The notes: generated by a model not told the origin, from the sequence alone. Counted from the first letter of the stretch, positions 21,500-32,317 are shown. The stretch: 64,000 nt of DNA from Erinaceus europaeus (GCF_950295315.1 NC_080171.1:114695064-114759063), one strand, 5' to 3'. Translations and numbers: made by a program.

Positions 21500-21618
21500 T
21501 TTTAAAGATTTTTACTTATTCATGAGAAAGGAGGAGAGAAAAAGAACCAGACATATTCTGGTACATGTGCTGCCAGGGACTGGACTCATTTATCCACTGC
21601 TCCACCTCCCAGGCCACT
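21500..21618 (-). repeat. SINE-C, internally shortened
   Basis: 'ttattcatgagaaaggagga' to 'ctgctccacctcccaggcca'; the 'cctcatgcttgagagtcc' stretch is missing. Confidence 0.85.
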
Positions 21619-21802
21619 CCAGTGATATCTTTGCACAGTGTGTGCTTCTCGCTCACTGCTCACTGCTGAGCAGACAGGGTCTAGCTCTCTGCTGCAGGCT
21701 AGAGGTCAGCTAGGACCAAGGTCATGACCAAATCCTCACATGTACTTTCTGAATAACCACTGATTATCATAATCATAAAAACAGACATAAAATGTATGTC
21801 AA

Positions 21803-21997
21803 GGGGGCCAGGCGGTGGCGCATTGGGTTAAGCGCCCATAGTACGAAGCACAAGGACTGGTGCCAAGATCCCGGTTTGAGCCCCCGCTCTCCACCTGCAA
21901 AAGGAGTCACTTCACAAGTGGTGAAGCATGTCTGCAGGTGTCTTTCTTTCTATCTCCCCCCCCCCCACTTTCTCTCTGTCCTATCCAAAAAAAAAAG
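21803..21997 (+). repeat. SINE-A
   Basis: Sense copy, head 'gggggccaggcggtggcgca'; the body carries a C-run and the tail is a short poly(A). Confidence 0.88.
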
Positions 21998-22005
21998 TCT
22001 ATCAA

Positions 22006-22258
22006 TGAGGAGGCAAGTGGTGGCACCCAGTAGAACACATGTATTAGGGTGCGCAAGGACCCAGCTTCAAATTCCCAGTCCCTACCTACAGAGGGTGAAA
22101 CTTCATGAGTGCTGGGGCATGTGTCTCTTTCCCCTACAATCAGTCTCTCTGTATATATCCAAAAAAAAAAAGGAAAAACAGCGACCACATTGGATTCATC
22201 ATGCAGGCACTGAGCCCCACTGATACCCTTGGTGGCAGGAAGAAAGAAAAGAAAGAGC
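22006..22258 (+). repeat. SINE-B + module
   Basis: Sense copy 'gaggaggcaagtggtggcac', then poly(A) and the module 'attggattcatcatgcaggc'. Confidence 0.82.
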
Positions 22259-22261
22259 CAG

Positions 22262-22618
22262 GGGGTCGGGCGGTGGCGCAGCGGGTTAAGCGCATGTGGT
22301 GCAAAGCGCAAGGGCCGGAGTAAGGATCCCGGTTCGAGCCCCCAGCTCCCCACCTGCAGGGGAGTCGCTTCACAGGCGGTGAAGCAGGTCTGCAGGTGTC
22401 TGTCTTTCTCTCCCCCTCTGTCTTCCCCTCCTCTCTCCATTTCTCTCTGTCCTATCCAACAACAAATAGCATCAACAACAGCAATAATAATAACCACAAC
22501 GAGGCTACAACAACAAGGGCAACAAAAGGGGGAAAAATGGCCTCCAGGAGCGGTGGCTTCATGGTGCAGGCACCGAGCCCAGCAATGACCCTGGAGGAGA
22601 AAAGAAAAAAAAAAAAAA
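22262..22618 (+). repeat. SINE-A + module, well preserved
   Basis: Both promoter boxes are intact, the module reads 'ggagcggtggcttcatggtg', and a long A-run ends it. Probably one of the youngest copies here. Confidence 0.93.
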
Positions 22619-22636
22619 AAAGGAAAGAGCAGGCAT

Positions 22637-22905
22637 CATTTGTGCCACCTGCGCTTAACCCGCTGAGCTACAGCCTGACTTTATTTTTTTACCTTTTGTT
22701 GCCCTTGTTTTTGTTATTGTTGGATAGGTCAGTGAGAAGACGAAAGAGGAGAGGAAGACAGTGGGAGAGAAAGACAGACAACTGCAGACCTGCTTTACCG
22801 CTTGTGAAGCGACCCCCCTGCAGGTGGGAAGCCGCAGGCTCAAACGGGATCCTTAACGCCAGTCCTGTGCTTCGCTAAGCCCGCTGCACTACCACCTGGT
22901 CCCCT
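22637..22905 (-). repeat. SINE-A, with a separate head fragment
   Basis: A 44-bp antisense head (cgcttaacccgctgagctac) at 22637-22680 abuts a fuller antisense copy (22681-22905). This looks like one insertion into, or recombination with, another. Confidence 0.8.
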
Positions 22906-22907
22906 AA

Positions 22908-23130
22908 ACTTTTTTTTTTTAAGATTTGTTTAATTTTGTTTATTATTGAATAGAGACAAAGAGAAATTGAAAAGGGAGGGTTAGATAGGAAGAAAGAGAG
23001 AGAGAGACACTTGCAATCCTACTTCACCACTTGTGAAGCTTCCCTCTGCAGGTGGGGACCAGAGGTTTGAACCTGGGCCCTTGTGCACTGTAAGTTGTGT
23101 GCTCTACCAAGTGTGCCACTGCCCAGCCCC
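22908..23130 (-). repeat. SINE-B
   Basis: Antisense copy ending 'gtgccactgcccagcccc'. Confidence 0.9.
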
Positions 23131-23207
23131 AGCTTGGAACTCTTCTAAGCAGGGTTGTCACCCCCTTCCAATAATAATTCTGGAAATGTCTGCTTCTAAT
23201 TTTTTTC

Positions 23208-23294
23208 TTTTTTGCCTCCAGGGTTATCGCTGGGGCTCAGTCTTTGCGCACTGTAGTGTGTGCACTTAACCAGGTATGGCACCACCTGGCCCCC
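23208..23294 (-). repeat. SINE-B mini-copy: module joined to head
   Basis: The module (gcctccagggttatcgctgg) is joined directly to the end of the tRNA-like head (gtgcacttaaccaggtatgg). The whole body is missing, leaving an 87-bp element. Confidence 0.75.
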
Positions 23295-23349
23295 TGTCTT
23301 TATCAGAGCAATAAAAGTCTAGAAAGAAAGAAAATGGAGAAAAACTCAG

Positions 23350-23535
23350 CTCCCCGGTGTAAGGATCCCGGTTTGAGCCCTGGCTCCCCACTTGCAGGGA
23401 GGTCGCTTCACAAGCTCTCTCTTCCCCTCCTCTCTCCATTTCTCTCTGTCCTATCCAACAATAATGACATCAATAACAACAATAATGACTACAACAACAA
23501 TAAAAAAACAAGGTCAAAAAAAGGGAAAATAATTT
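23350..23535 (+). repeat. SINE-A, 5' truncated
   Basis: Begins inside the head at 'ggtgtaaggatcccggtttg' and ends in a CAA/A-rich tail. Confidence 0.88.
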
Positions 23536-23536
23536 T

Positions 23537-23868
23537 TTTTCCCTCCAGGGTTATTGCTGGGCTCGGTGCCTGTACCATGAATCCACCGCTCCTGGAGGCC
23601 ATTTTTTCCCCCTTTTGTTGCCCTTGTTGTAGCCTCGTGGTTATTATTGCCATTGTTGATGTTGTTCATTGTTGGATAGGACAGAGGAGAGAGAAGGGGA
23701 AGACAGAGAGGGGGAGAGAAAGATAGACACCTGCAGACCTGCTTCACCGCTTGTGAAGCGACTCCCCTGCAGGTGGGGAGCCGGGGACTCAAACTGGGAT
23801 CCTTAAGCCAGTCCTTGCGCTTTGCGCCATGTGTGCTTAACCCACTGCGCCACTGCCTGACCCCCGAA
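23537..23868 (-). repeat. SINE-A + module
   Basis: Antisense copy head-to-head with the preceding one; ends 'gcgccactgcctgaccccc'. Confidence 0.92.
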
Positions 23869-24049
23869 AATAAATAATTTTTTTAAAAATTCAGCTTTCA
23901 AGTGCAGTAGAATTATATATATACATGGCCCTGGTGTCCCTCTCTCTGTCTCACACACATACACACAAAGAGATTAAAACATTGGAAACACTGCCATGTA
24001 AGGCCTCTGGGACACACGGGCTCTCCAGAATATCCATGGGGGCCCTTAC

Positions 24050-24141
24050 CTTGCTTCGGCACTTTGGGGAGAAGATCCAGCTTTGGCAATACCTTCCCTT
24101 CCGCATCTATTTGTATTCTCCAGACAATGACTAATTCATAC
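24050..24141 (-). CDS. CENPP: CENPP penultimate coding exon
   Basis: 92-bp exon on the - strand: acceptor ctcacaccttccag|G, donor AAGCAAG|gtaagg. It reads YELVIVWRIQIDAEGKVLPK then LDLLPKVPKQ, with split codons at both ends. The last G plus CC makes the Ala that opens the exon at 21362. This is part of the C-terminal RWD domain of CENP-P; human has a very similar segment (ELVIVWRIQID), from memory. The intron to the last exon is about 2.7 kb. The preceding exon should end in two bases of a Gly-type codon, and I did not find it in the remaining 40 kb. Confidence 0.95.
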
Positions 24142-24228
24142 CTGGAAGGTGTGAGATACATGGCTAAGAGCTTTTTGTAACCTGGATGAAAATAAACTGC
24201 AACACTGCATCAGTCTGTGGAGAAATAG

Positions 24229-24229
<1 letters not shown>

Positions 24230-24267
<38 letters not shown>

Positions 24268-24273
24268 ACACAC
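24230..24273. repeat. (CA)n microsatellite
   Basis: About 21 CA units with one CATA interruption, in the intron about 90 bp upstream of the CENPP acceptor at 24141. Confidence 0.95.
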
Positions 24274-24393
24274 TGCTATTTTACTTCCTGAGTATCGTCC
24301 TGTTGATGACATCAGGTAGTACAGTGGTTCCACTTGCGGACGCTACAGTCTGGTACAGACACGTGGGAAGTGGACCACAGAAAGGTCTTGCCT

Positions 24394-24602
24394 GAGAGTC
24401 GGGCAGTAGCGCAGTGGGTTAAGCGCATGTGGCGCAAAGTACAAGGATCCCAGTTAGGATCCCAGTTCGAGACCCAGGCTCCCCACCTGCAGTGGAGTTG
24501 CTTCACAGTTGAAGCAGGTCTGCAAGTGTCTCTCTGTCTCTCTTCCTCTCTATCTCCCCCTTCTCTCTGTCTCTATCCAGTAACAAATTATAAATAAATA
24601 AA
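24394..24602 (+). repeat. SINE-A/B with perfect TSD
   Basis: TSD AAAGGTCTTGCCT at 24381-24393 and 24603-24615. The head carries a local duplication of 'ggatcccagtt'. Confidence 0.95.
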
Positions 24603-24605
24603 AAA

Positions 24606-24942
24606 GGTCTTGCCTTGGGCTCGCTGTTGGGAAATGCTGGGCTGCCGGAAAAGCATGAAGCATTTCTGCACAGCAAAACAAACAGAAAATTGTGACATTT
24701 TCAACAATTCCAAATCAATTCAAAAATTGGGATTCCACAGACAAGTCAGTCCTCAGGTGTTTTACTTTAGAAGCATTTTCTACAATTTGTAATTTTTTCC
24801 TCCCCCCCCCCCATGAAGTGTGTTAATGATTTTCAGTACAGTTGTTGACACATGGGTAAAATGTCTCATCTCACGACAGGAGTCTGCAAAACACCCTCAG
24901 CCTACATCCTTTCCCGCCATCATGTGCCTTTTTCTTTTTGTT
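24606..24942 (-). other. CENPP intron, unclassified
   Basis: No repeat or exon recognised; contains a short C-run near 24803-24812. Confidence 0.5.
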
Positions 24943-25085
24943 TTTAAGATTTTTATTTATGAAAAAGAGAGGAGACAGAGAAAAAGAACCAGACATCACT
25001 CTGGCACATGTGCTACCGGGGATCAAACTCGGGACCTTCTGCTTGAGAGTCCAAAGCTTTACCACTGTGCCACCTCCCAGACCAC
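24943..25085 (-). repeat. SINE-C
   Basis: Antisense copy 'gatttttatttatgaaaaag' to 'tgtgccacctcccagacca'. Confidence 0.88.
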
Positions 25086-25990
25086 AATCATGTACCATTT
25101 TTAAGAGGACGTGACTGTTCAGGGAGTTGGCCCCCCTGGTGCTTGCACTCACCATGGCAGGCTGGCACTCTGGACCGTCATGCTGCTGGAGGAGGCCCCC
25201 TCGGAGAGACGCACGACTTCTGGGTACTTCTCCTGTGGGGAGAAGACACAGAGGAATGTGTGGGGTCGAGCGATGCAGAGAAACCATCCCATGTGCCTGG
25301 GAAGTGAGAGACGTTTCTGAGGTGACTTTTATACCCCCCTGTGTGGGACTATGTGAAAGCACTCCATGTAAGCAAGCGCCAGTACCCCTGGAAGTCCTGA
25401 AGTTTTCCTTCTGGAAGAGAACCAGAACACCCCTCTGCTTGGGAATATGAGGTGCTGGGGGATCAAAACTGGCTTTGGGCTTCCAGGTCTTGTGCCCCCT
25501 GAGCCCCTCCCTCAGCCTCATGGAAGCCCTTAAGTTTCACACATGCCACTTGCTACCTGGCCACAGTCCCCAGTCCTGTGCTCACTGGTGCTGCTGTTAA
25601 ATCTTTCCGGTGCCACATGACCTCCAGAGAGCCAGGCTGACTTTCCCAGTGTGAACATGTTAAGGAACAAGTTTAGGACCGCTGGCTTGTCCACAGAACC
25701 CCTTGGCACTTGGTTGTCCTGTCAAGCCTTTCACGGTGGGGGCCGTGTCCAGACACCACCAGAGCGGTGCTCCTTCATGCCCAACCTGGCACTAGCCACC
25801 TGAATATCCATCCCTGTGGGGTAGACCCCCCGCCTCCCCACACCATGTCTGACTATTCTGGGTTAAGGGATTTTGCTCAAAGTCATTTTCCCAGTGAGAT
25901 CATGGACTATCTGGGAGTGAAAAGTAGTCTCTCTAAAAAGAGAAGTAAGATTTCACAAAGTTCTAGGCCTGGGTTTTTTTGTTTTGTTTT
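25086..25990 (-). other. CENPP intron, unclassified; long antisense ORF
   Basis: No repeat recognised. A 216-codon - strand frame (24871-25521) covers part of it. It starts in this region, runs into the SINE-C copy and matches no protein I know; probably chance. Confidence 0.45.
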
Positions 25991-25991
25991 T

Positions 25992-26216
25992 GTTTTTTTG
26001 CCTCCAGGGTTATCCCTGGGGCTCGGTGCCTACACTATAAATCCACTGCTCCTGGCGGCCATTTCCCCCATTTTACTGGCTAGGGCACAGAGAGACTGAG
26101 AGGGAGGGAAGACAGGAAAAGGGAAAGAGAGACTGCAGGTGGGGAATGGGGGCTCGAACCTGGATCCTCGCGTATAGTAAGTACTCCGCGTACTTAACAG
26201 GGTGCACCACCACCCT
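25992..26216 (-). repeat. SINE-A/B + module, old
   Basis: 'gcctccagggttatccctgg' then a shortened body and a head ending 'gggtgcaccaccaccct'. Confidence 0.8.
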
Positions 26217-26336
26217 GTGCACTGCTTCTAATATCTGTAGCAGGTCCCTGAAACCTACCTGAACTGGCACCTTAATTTAGGGTGAACTTTTAGGTCATTA
26301 GGACAACAGTGAACCTCTCTAGAAGTCTGAACAGGA

Positions 26337-26761
26337 TGTTCACAATGGACGTAATACCAAGCTGCCGGGCTAGCTTCGCTGGCAGGAGACAGACGCCCAG
26401 GAACTCATGGCTGAGCTGGGAACGCAGTTCAATCTTTATTGATGAGCAGGAATGCAATCAGTCTAATCTCTCTTCACTAGAAAATCCTGTCCTTTATATC
26501 TCCTGAGGCGGAAGTGTCAGATCAGAAGAGGAAATACGTAGGATGGGAGGTGGGGAGAAGGGAAAAGCGCAGGTATCAAGCTTGCATCTAACCAGTGGGA
26601 ATTAAACCAATGCCCTGTAGGCAGGGTGGGTCTCAGGTAAAGCAGTGATTATGTAAATAGACCACAGTGTTAAGCAATGCAATAGAAGGGGTCTTAGAAG
26701 CAGAGTTAGAAGCAGACCAACACCAAGCAGTCCCATCGTCCCAGCTTCAAATTTTCTGTCA
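26337..26761 (-). mobile_element. solo LTR of an endogenous retrovirus
   Basis: Read on the - strand, about 425 bp begins TGACAG and ends GAACA. A TATA-like box (gatataaagg, about 26492-26501) lies roughly 50 bp before an AATAAA (26433-26439), the spacing expected for U3-R-U5. No internal gag/pol/env follows on either side. The ends are provisional because no matching TSD was found. Confidence 0.7.
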
Positions 26762-27500
26762 ATTATTGATAGTATGAGAACTTCCTAGACAACAAGTTGT
26801 CATGGCGAGAGTTCCTGTTCCCACAGTCAGCTTTGGAAAGACGTTTCCCCTGTCATCCCCTGTCACCTGGTACACAGGTGGATGCCCAGGACTGATACTG
26901 AAGTCAGACAGCATCTCCCCAACCTGGCACACCCCAAAGCCAGACCAGCTTGGGGGCTCAGGAGCCTGATGGCAGGGCCACAGGGAGCAGCAGCTTCTGA
27001 AGTGACGCCTCGCAGCAACTCAGAGCAGCCCCAGAAGACCAAGCTTTTCTGAGACCAAACCAACTCCCTCAGATGGAGTTTTGTGAGGACAATGACACAT
27101 CATAGCTTTGAAAGGACCAACCCAAGTATCTATGCTTTAGTTGCCAGTTTTTGAGGCCTGTGCTTTTGTCCCAAGAGTAGAAGATGCCGACGGAGCAAGA
27201 ACACATCTGAACAGGCTGTTCTGACCAAATGCTGGGGTGGGCCTGGTTAAAGTTTTTACAGATGATGTTTTCATGGGAAAATGTATACCTAAGTGTTTCA
27301 AATGGAAAGTGTTGGTTGATCTTTAAGCCTCAAGCTCTTCTAAATGAGTAACAACTGTATGAGGAATGTAAAGGTTGAGCTGCTGTGGCTTGGGCCCCGT
27401 CCAGCGAGGGGCCTGAGGGCCGCAGAAACTGGCTGCAGGCTCAGCCCTGTAGGCCTCAAGAGTCTCTCCAAGCTGTTTCATGCATAAAAGAAAGGCGTAG
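26762..27500 (-). other. CENPP intron, unclassified
   Basis: GC-richer single-copy-looking sequence, no exon recognised. Might include further LTR sequence on its left side. Confidence 0.4.
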
Positions 27501-28020
27501 CTATCTGGCTCAGGCAAAAATTAGTAGTCATGGGCCCTTTGGAATATACCTAAAATAGACTTCCTAGCTTCTTCCAACATGAGGACCCCCAAATCTCATC
27601 TGCTCTATTCTTACCTTAGGTTCCTGATTACTAAACAATTTGTTCTGCTTTCTATCTTAATGCTTTTCAGCCACCAAGTTGCAGAAGCTACCATGACGCC
27701 AACTTGACTTCCCTGGGCAGACGACCTCACCAATGTGTCCTGGAATCTTACCTCTCCAGAGCCCTGCCCCACTAGGGAAAGAGACAGGCTGGGGGTGTGG
27801 ATCCACCTGTGGATACCCATGTCCAGTGGAGAAGCTGCCAGACCTCCCACTTTTTGCACCCCATAAAGATCTTTGGTCCATACTCCCAGAGGGATAAAGA
27901 TTAGGGAAGCTTCCAGTGGAGGGGATGGGATGTGGAACTCTGGTGGGAATTGTATGGAATTGTATCCCTCTTATCCTATGGTCTTGTCATCATTAGTAAA
28001 TCACTAATAAAAAATAAAAA
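27501..28020 (+). mobile_element. Xr retroposon
   Basis: Sense Xr from 'ctatctggctcaggcaaaaa' to an AATAAAAAATAAAAAG tail. Outer flanks GAAAGGCGTAG (27490-27500) and GAAGGGTGTAG (28308-28318) are a 9/11 TSD that encloses Xr plus the SINE in its tail. This copy extends further 5' than those at 4.1 and 35.4 kb. Confidence 0.8.
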
Positions 28021-28021
28021 G

Positions 28022-28307
28022 AGGGAGACAGGCGGTAGAGCAGCAGGGTAAGTGCAGGTGGCGCAAAGCGTTAATGGACTGGCATAAGGATCCGAGTTCA
28101 AGCCCCTGGATCCCCACCTGCAGGGGAGTCGCTTCACAAGTGGTGGAGCAGGTCTGCAGGTGTCTATCTTTCTCTCCCCCTCTCTGTCTTCCCCTCCTCT
28201 CTCCATTTCTCTCTGTCCTATCCAACAACGATGACATCGATAACAACAACAATAAAACAACAAGGGCAACAAAAGGGAATAAATTAATTAATTTTAAAAA
28301 TAAATAA
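28022..28307 (+). repeat. SINE-A inserted in an Xr tail
   Basis: Sense copy 'gggagacaggcggtagagca' within the A-rich end of the Xr element. Confidence 0.9.
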
Positions 28308-28318
28308 GAAGGGTGTAG

Positions 28319-29010
28319 AATCGATACCTGTAGTTATGTGGCTGAGACTCCAAAGAGACAGCATACAGAGCGGAACAGAGACGTGAGCACCAGCAGAAAC
28401 AGAGTGAATCTCAGGGACAGGAGTCTATGGTGTCATTGAGGGAAAGGACAGAAAAGTTGTAAAAAGTGATCAACTGTAAATGTAAAGTTAGCTGCTCAAG
28501 TTGCCCAAAGTTCAGTTAGGATTAAGATCATATTTCAATAGCTATGAGAAGTCTCTCTCTCTCTCTCTGAAAAATTGTCAGCCTGATTCTAGAGCAGTGC
28601 AGATTAGAAACACTCTGCCACCAATAACACTAAGGCTTGGGGAAAAGTCTGGGGCATGGTCCTTGTGCTGTCTTGAAGTGACTGTGTCTGCACCCTGAGT
28701 GCCCTGGCTTATACAGCGGCAAGGGGGGGCTGCTGTTCTCATGGGAAGCCAGGATGAGCCCTGCGATGGGTATGCTTAGCACACACTGGTCCACCTTCCC
28801 CAGGAAGCTTGTCCTGATGGGTGTGTATTCGGCTGTTGGCCTTATACCTGCCGTCTGCATTCAAATTCTTTGGTTCCCCCCCCCATAAAAAAATGGTGTC
28901 TATTTGGAAGTTGGTGATTTGATTATAGAGCCCCAGTTGTACACCCTCAAATCCACTTTGTTGTTGGAATCACTGAGATTCTGGTCCAAGAGAATAGAAT
29001 TTAAAAAAAT
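28319..29010 (-). other. CENPP intron, unclassified
   Basis: No repeat recognised except a (TC)n run near 28551-28569 and C-runs. Confidence 0.5.
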
Positions 29011-29014
29011 ATAT

Positions 29015-29305
29015 TTTTATATTTATTTATTTATTTATTCCCTTTTGTTGTTTAGTTGTTGTAGTTATTATTGTTGTTTGTAGTTATTATTGTTGTTATT
29101 GATGTCATCGTTGTTGGATAGGACAGAGAGAAATGGAGAGAGGAGGGGAAGACAGAGAAGGGGAGAGAAAAACAGACACCTGCATCCCTGCTTCACCACG
29201 ACTCCCCTGAAGGTGGGGAGCCAGGAGCTCGAACTGGGATCCGTAAGCCGGTCCTTGTGCTTCGTGCCACCTGCTCTTAACCCACTACGCTATCGCCCGA
29301 CTCCC
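29015..29305 (-). repeat. SINE-A
   Basis: Antisense copy with a duplicated 'gtagttattattgttg' unit in its tail; ends 'tatcgcccgactccc'. Confidence 0.9.
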
Positions 29306-29343
29306 TGAGAACAGAATTTTTAACGAGACTTTAGAGAAAACCT

Positions 29344-29552
29344 GGGTGCTAGGTGGTGGCGCACCTGATTAAACGCACATGTTACAGTTCACAAGAATCC
29401 GGGTTTAAGCCCCTGGTCCCCATCTGCAGGGGGGAAAGCTTCATGAGAGGTGAAGCAGGGCTGCAGATTTCTCTCTATCTCTATCTCCCCCTTCCCTCTC
29501 AATTTCTCTCTGTCTCTATCAAATAAAGATAATGAAAAAAAATTTTTTTAAA
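29344..29552 (+). repeat. SINE-B
   Basis: Sense copy 'gggtgctaggtggtggcgca' to 'tgtctctatcaaataaagat'. Confidence 0.9.
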
Positions 29553-29721
29553 TACAGAAAACCAGTCTTGTGCTATTTATCTGTCACTTCAGCCCAGTGC
29601 TAAGAGGGAAGACTAAATCACAACCCACCCACCTCCAACTTACATTAATGAGAAACTTTGAATCCTGAATTTAAATATGCTCTTTAGGGCCATAAGTATG
29701 TTAATTCTTTTTTTTTTTTTT

Positions 29722-29832
29722 CCAGAGCACTGCTCAGCTCTGGTTTACAGTGGTGCAGGGGACTGAACCTGGGACTTTGGAGCCTCAGGCATGAGAATCA
29801 CTTTGCATAACCATTATGCTATGTACCCCCAT
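29722..29832 (-). repeat. SINE-D
   Basis: 'ccagagcactgctcagctct' to 'gcataaccattatgctatgt'. Confidence 0.85.
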
Positions 29833-30073
29833 TATATCATTATTATGATTTAACCAGCTAGATGCCATTTCTGTACAGACATGTGGAGCCTTGTCTCAGC
29901 AGAGCAGTTCACAGGAGGTGACTCAGCACCCAGCCTTTGCATTACCTCATGGGATGTTTACTGAACCACAGTCGTCTAGAGTACACACCATTCCACTTGG
30001 AAGGACAGCCTTTCACCCTCTGTGCAATCCAGAGAGTTAAAAGTAGGGAACCTTTCATCCAGCCTGTTCCTTG

Positions 30074-30129
<56 letters not shown>

Positions 30130-30662
30130 AAATGTAAGTTGTATGACAGCACTTTGCTGACCTGAAAAGCTTCCCTTCCCTCTGTGCTAATTAGGCTATT
30201 TCCTCATGAGGCCTCATGGGTGGTGGACTTTCTGCTCTCTGCTGCATAGTCTGAAGCCCCTGCTCTGACCATGGGACCGAGTCCTCAGCCCATGAAGCTC
30301 ACGGCTTCCTGCCCTTTCTGCAGAGTGGGGGGCAGCACTGTGTGTGTGTGTGTGTGTGGGGGGGGAATTGATGGTCAAAGCCATGGGAGGATGACTGCAG
30401 CCAGATGTAGGAAAAAGGGGGTGAAGAGTGTCCCTCACAGAGTAACAGGAAAGGGGACCAGAATTCGGATTCCTCCCTCCAGAAAGTGCTGGGGTTGCTG
30501 AGGTCCCTGAGTCAGGAGCCCAGGTCACAGTTTCCAAACAGGGTGGCTCCTTGGGGAAAGACTGGTCCTCAGTGAGTGCATTAGTGCTCCATGAGTCAAC
30601 ACTGACAGACTACAAGTAAGGGAGAGGGAAAGCTCTGGTGGAAAGCCAGAGAGAGAGTCCTG
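29833..30662 (-). other. CENPP intron with two (GT)n tracts
   Basis: (GT)n at 30076-30128 (about 26 units) and at 30340-30358; otherwise unclassified. Confidence 0.6.
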
Positions 30663-30845
30663 GGGGCTGGGCAGTGGTGTTAACTGCACATAGTATTAAG
30701 TACAAGGATCCAGGTTCGAGCCCCCCCTCCCATTTGCAGCAGGGACAGGACACTTCACAAGCAGTGAAGCAGGTCTGCAGGTCTCTCTCTCTCTCTTCCA
30801 CTCTGACTCCTCTCTCAATGCCTCTCTGTCTTATCCAATAAAATG
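30663..30845 (+). repeat. SINE-B
   Basis: 'gggggctgggcagtggtgtt' to 'tcttatccaataaaatgaaa'. Confidence 0.85.
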
Positions 30846-30854
30846 AAATATAAA

Positions 30855-31145
30855 GAAGCCTGGTGCTGGCACACCTGGTTGAGTGCACGTTGCAATGCAC
30901 AAGGACCCAGGTTCAAGCCCCCAGTCCCGACCTGCAGGGGGAAAGCTTCACAAGTGGTGAAGCAGGACTGCAGGTGTCTCTCTGTCTCTCTCCCTCTCTA
31001 TCGACCCCTTCCCTCTCAATTTCTGGCCGTCTCTATCCAATAAACAAATAAAGAAAAAATATATATATATAGCTGCCAGGAACAGTGGATTCATGGTGCC
31101 TACACAGAGCCCCAGTGATAACCCTGGGGGCAAAAAAAAATAAAG
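30855..31145 (+). repeat. SINE-B + module
   Basis: Directly follows the previous SINE; (TA)n tail, then the module 'aacagtggattcatggtgcc' and a second A-rich tail. Confidence 0.88.
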
Positions 31146-31147
31146 AA

Positions 31148-31228
31148 ATGGGGGGGGAGGGAGGTAAAGGAGGGAGGGAGGGAGGGAGGGAGGGAGAGAG
31201 AGAGGAGAGAAAGGAAGGAGAAAAAAAG
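31148..31228. repeat. (GGGA)n / purine tract
   Basis: Pure-purine run of gggagggaggga units grown from a SINE tail. Confidence 0.9.
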
Positions 31229-31235
31229 GGGGGAA

Positions 31236-31310
31236 TCCTGTTCCAGGTTCAATCCCCGCATCACCATAAGCCAGAGCCGAGCAGCGCTTTGGTAAAGAAA
31301 AGAAAAGAAA
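31236..31310 (+). repeat. SINE-D fragment
   Basis: 3' two-thirds of D: 'ccaggttcaatccccgcatc' to 'cgagcagcgctttggtaaag'. Confidence 0.75.
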
Positions 31311-31312
31311 AA

Positions 31313-31505
31313 GGGGGCCAGGCAGTGAAGCACCTGGTAGAGCGCACACATTACGGTGTGCAAGGACCTGGGTTCAAGCCCCTGATGCCCACCTGCAGGT
31401 GGGAAGCTTCATAAAGGGTGAAGCAGGGCTTCCGGTCTGTCTCTCTCCCTATTTCTTCCTCTTCCCTCTCAACTTCTCTGTGTCTCTATCCAATAATAAA
31501 TAAAT
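31313..31505 (+). repeat. SINE-B
   Basis: 'ggggccaggcagtgaagcac' to 'tgtctctatccaataataaa'. Confidence 0.88.
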
Positions 31506-32011
31506 AGATAAATACATACATACATTTAATAATGGTAAAATAGCGCAACGGTGGCTGTGGCCAGGCCATCTGACTTCTGACCCATGGATGACTTAGGAGG
31601 TAGACAGGTGTCCTTATGTTGCTTAGTGAAACAACTGATCAGGAAACTTCTGTTCTGATTTCACAGTGGCTCACGGACTCGATAAAGTCACGAAGACATG
31701 GCAGCACTGACCACAGCATACAATCCCCTGGACAGAGGGCCAGCCTGGGCTGATGTCTGGTTGCCCAATACCAAACATCTCCACTGCCCTGATGGTCCAC
31801 AGGTTACAACACAGAAGTATGTGTCTGGGGTAGGCACCATTTTTTAGAAAGCTCGACCTGAATAAACAAGTGACACATGTCTGAATGGTCGCTGAGGAAC
31901 AGGACAGCACAGAGCAAACGGGTTAGCAGTGGTGGCTGCTACCCAGTCCTGTGTCTGCAAGCCTCCCAAGCTAGAATTGCTTTTACATTTGCAAATGGAA
32001 AAAAAAAAATC
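31506..32011 (-). other. CENPP intron, unclassified
   Basis: No repeat or exon recognised. Confidence 0.5.
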
Positions 32012-32139
32012 AAGGGGCTGGGTGGCCGCACACATTGCCGGCAAGGGGAAGCTTTATGAGTGGTGGTGAAACAGTGTTGTAGGTCTTTCTCTTTCCGTTC
32101 CCTACTCCCCCGTTTCTCCTTGTCTCTATCAGGAAAAGA

Positions 32140-32170
<31 letters not shown>

Positions 32171-32296
32171 CACCTGCAGCCCTTCTTCACCACTCATGAA
32201 GCTTTTCCCCTGCAGGTAGGGACCAAGGGTTTGAACGCGCGTCCTTGGGCACTGTAATGTGTGCACTTAACCAGGTGTGCCACCACCTGGCCCCCT
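32012..32296. repeat. inverted pair of SINE-B copies
   Basis: A + copy with internal deletion (32012-32140) is followed after a GA tract by a - copy (32141-32296). If transcribed they could fold back on each other. Confidence 0.8.
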
Positions 32297-32317
32297 TTTT
32301 CAGTTTTTTTTTTTAAT

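Noticed and set aside
21907..22497. 196-codon - strand open frame
   Set aside because: It lies entirely across three adjacent SINEs. Similar frames (residue pattern DRTERNGERR or HLQTCFTACEATP) recur with nearly every SINE-A copy and are read-through of the repeat, not genes.
24871..25521. 216-codon - strand open frame, the longest outside pure SINE
   Set aside because: Its C-terminal part is SINE-C sequence, the rest shows no domain, and no splice or promoter context supports it.
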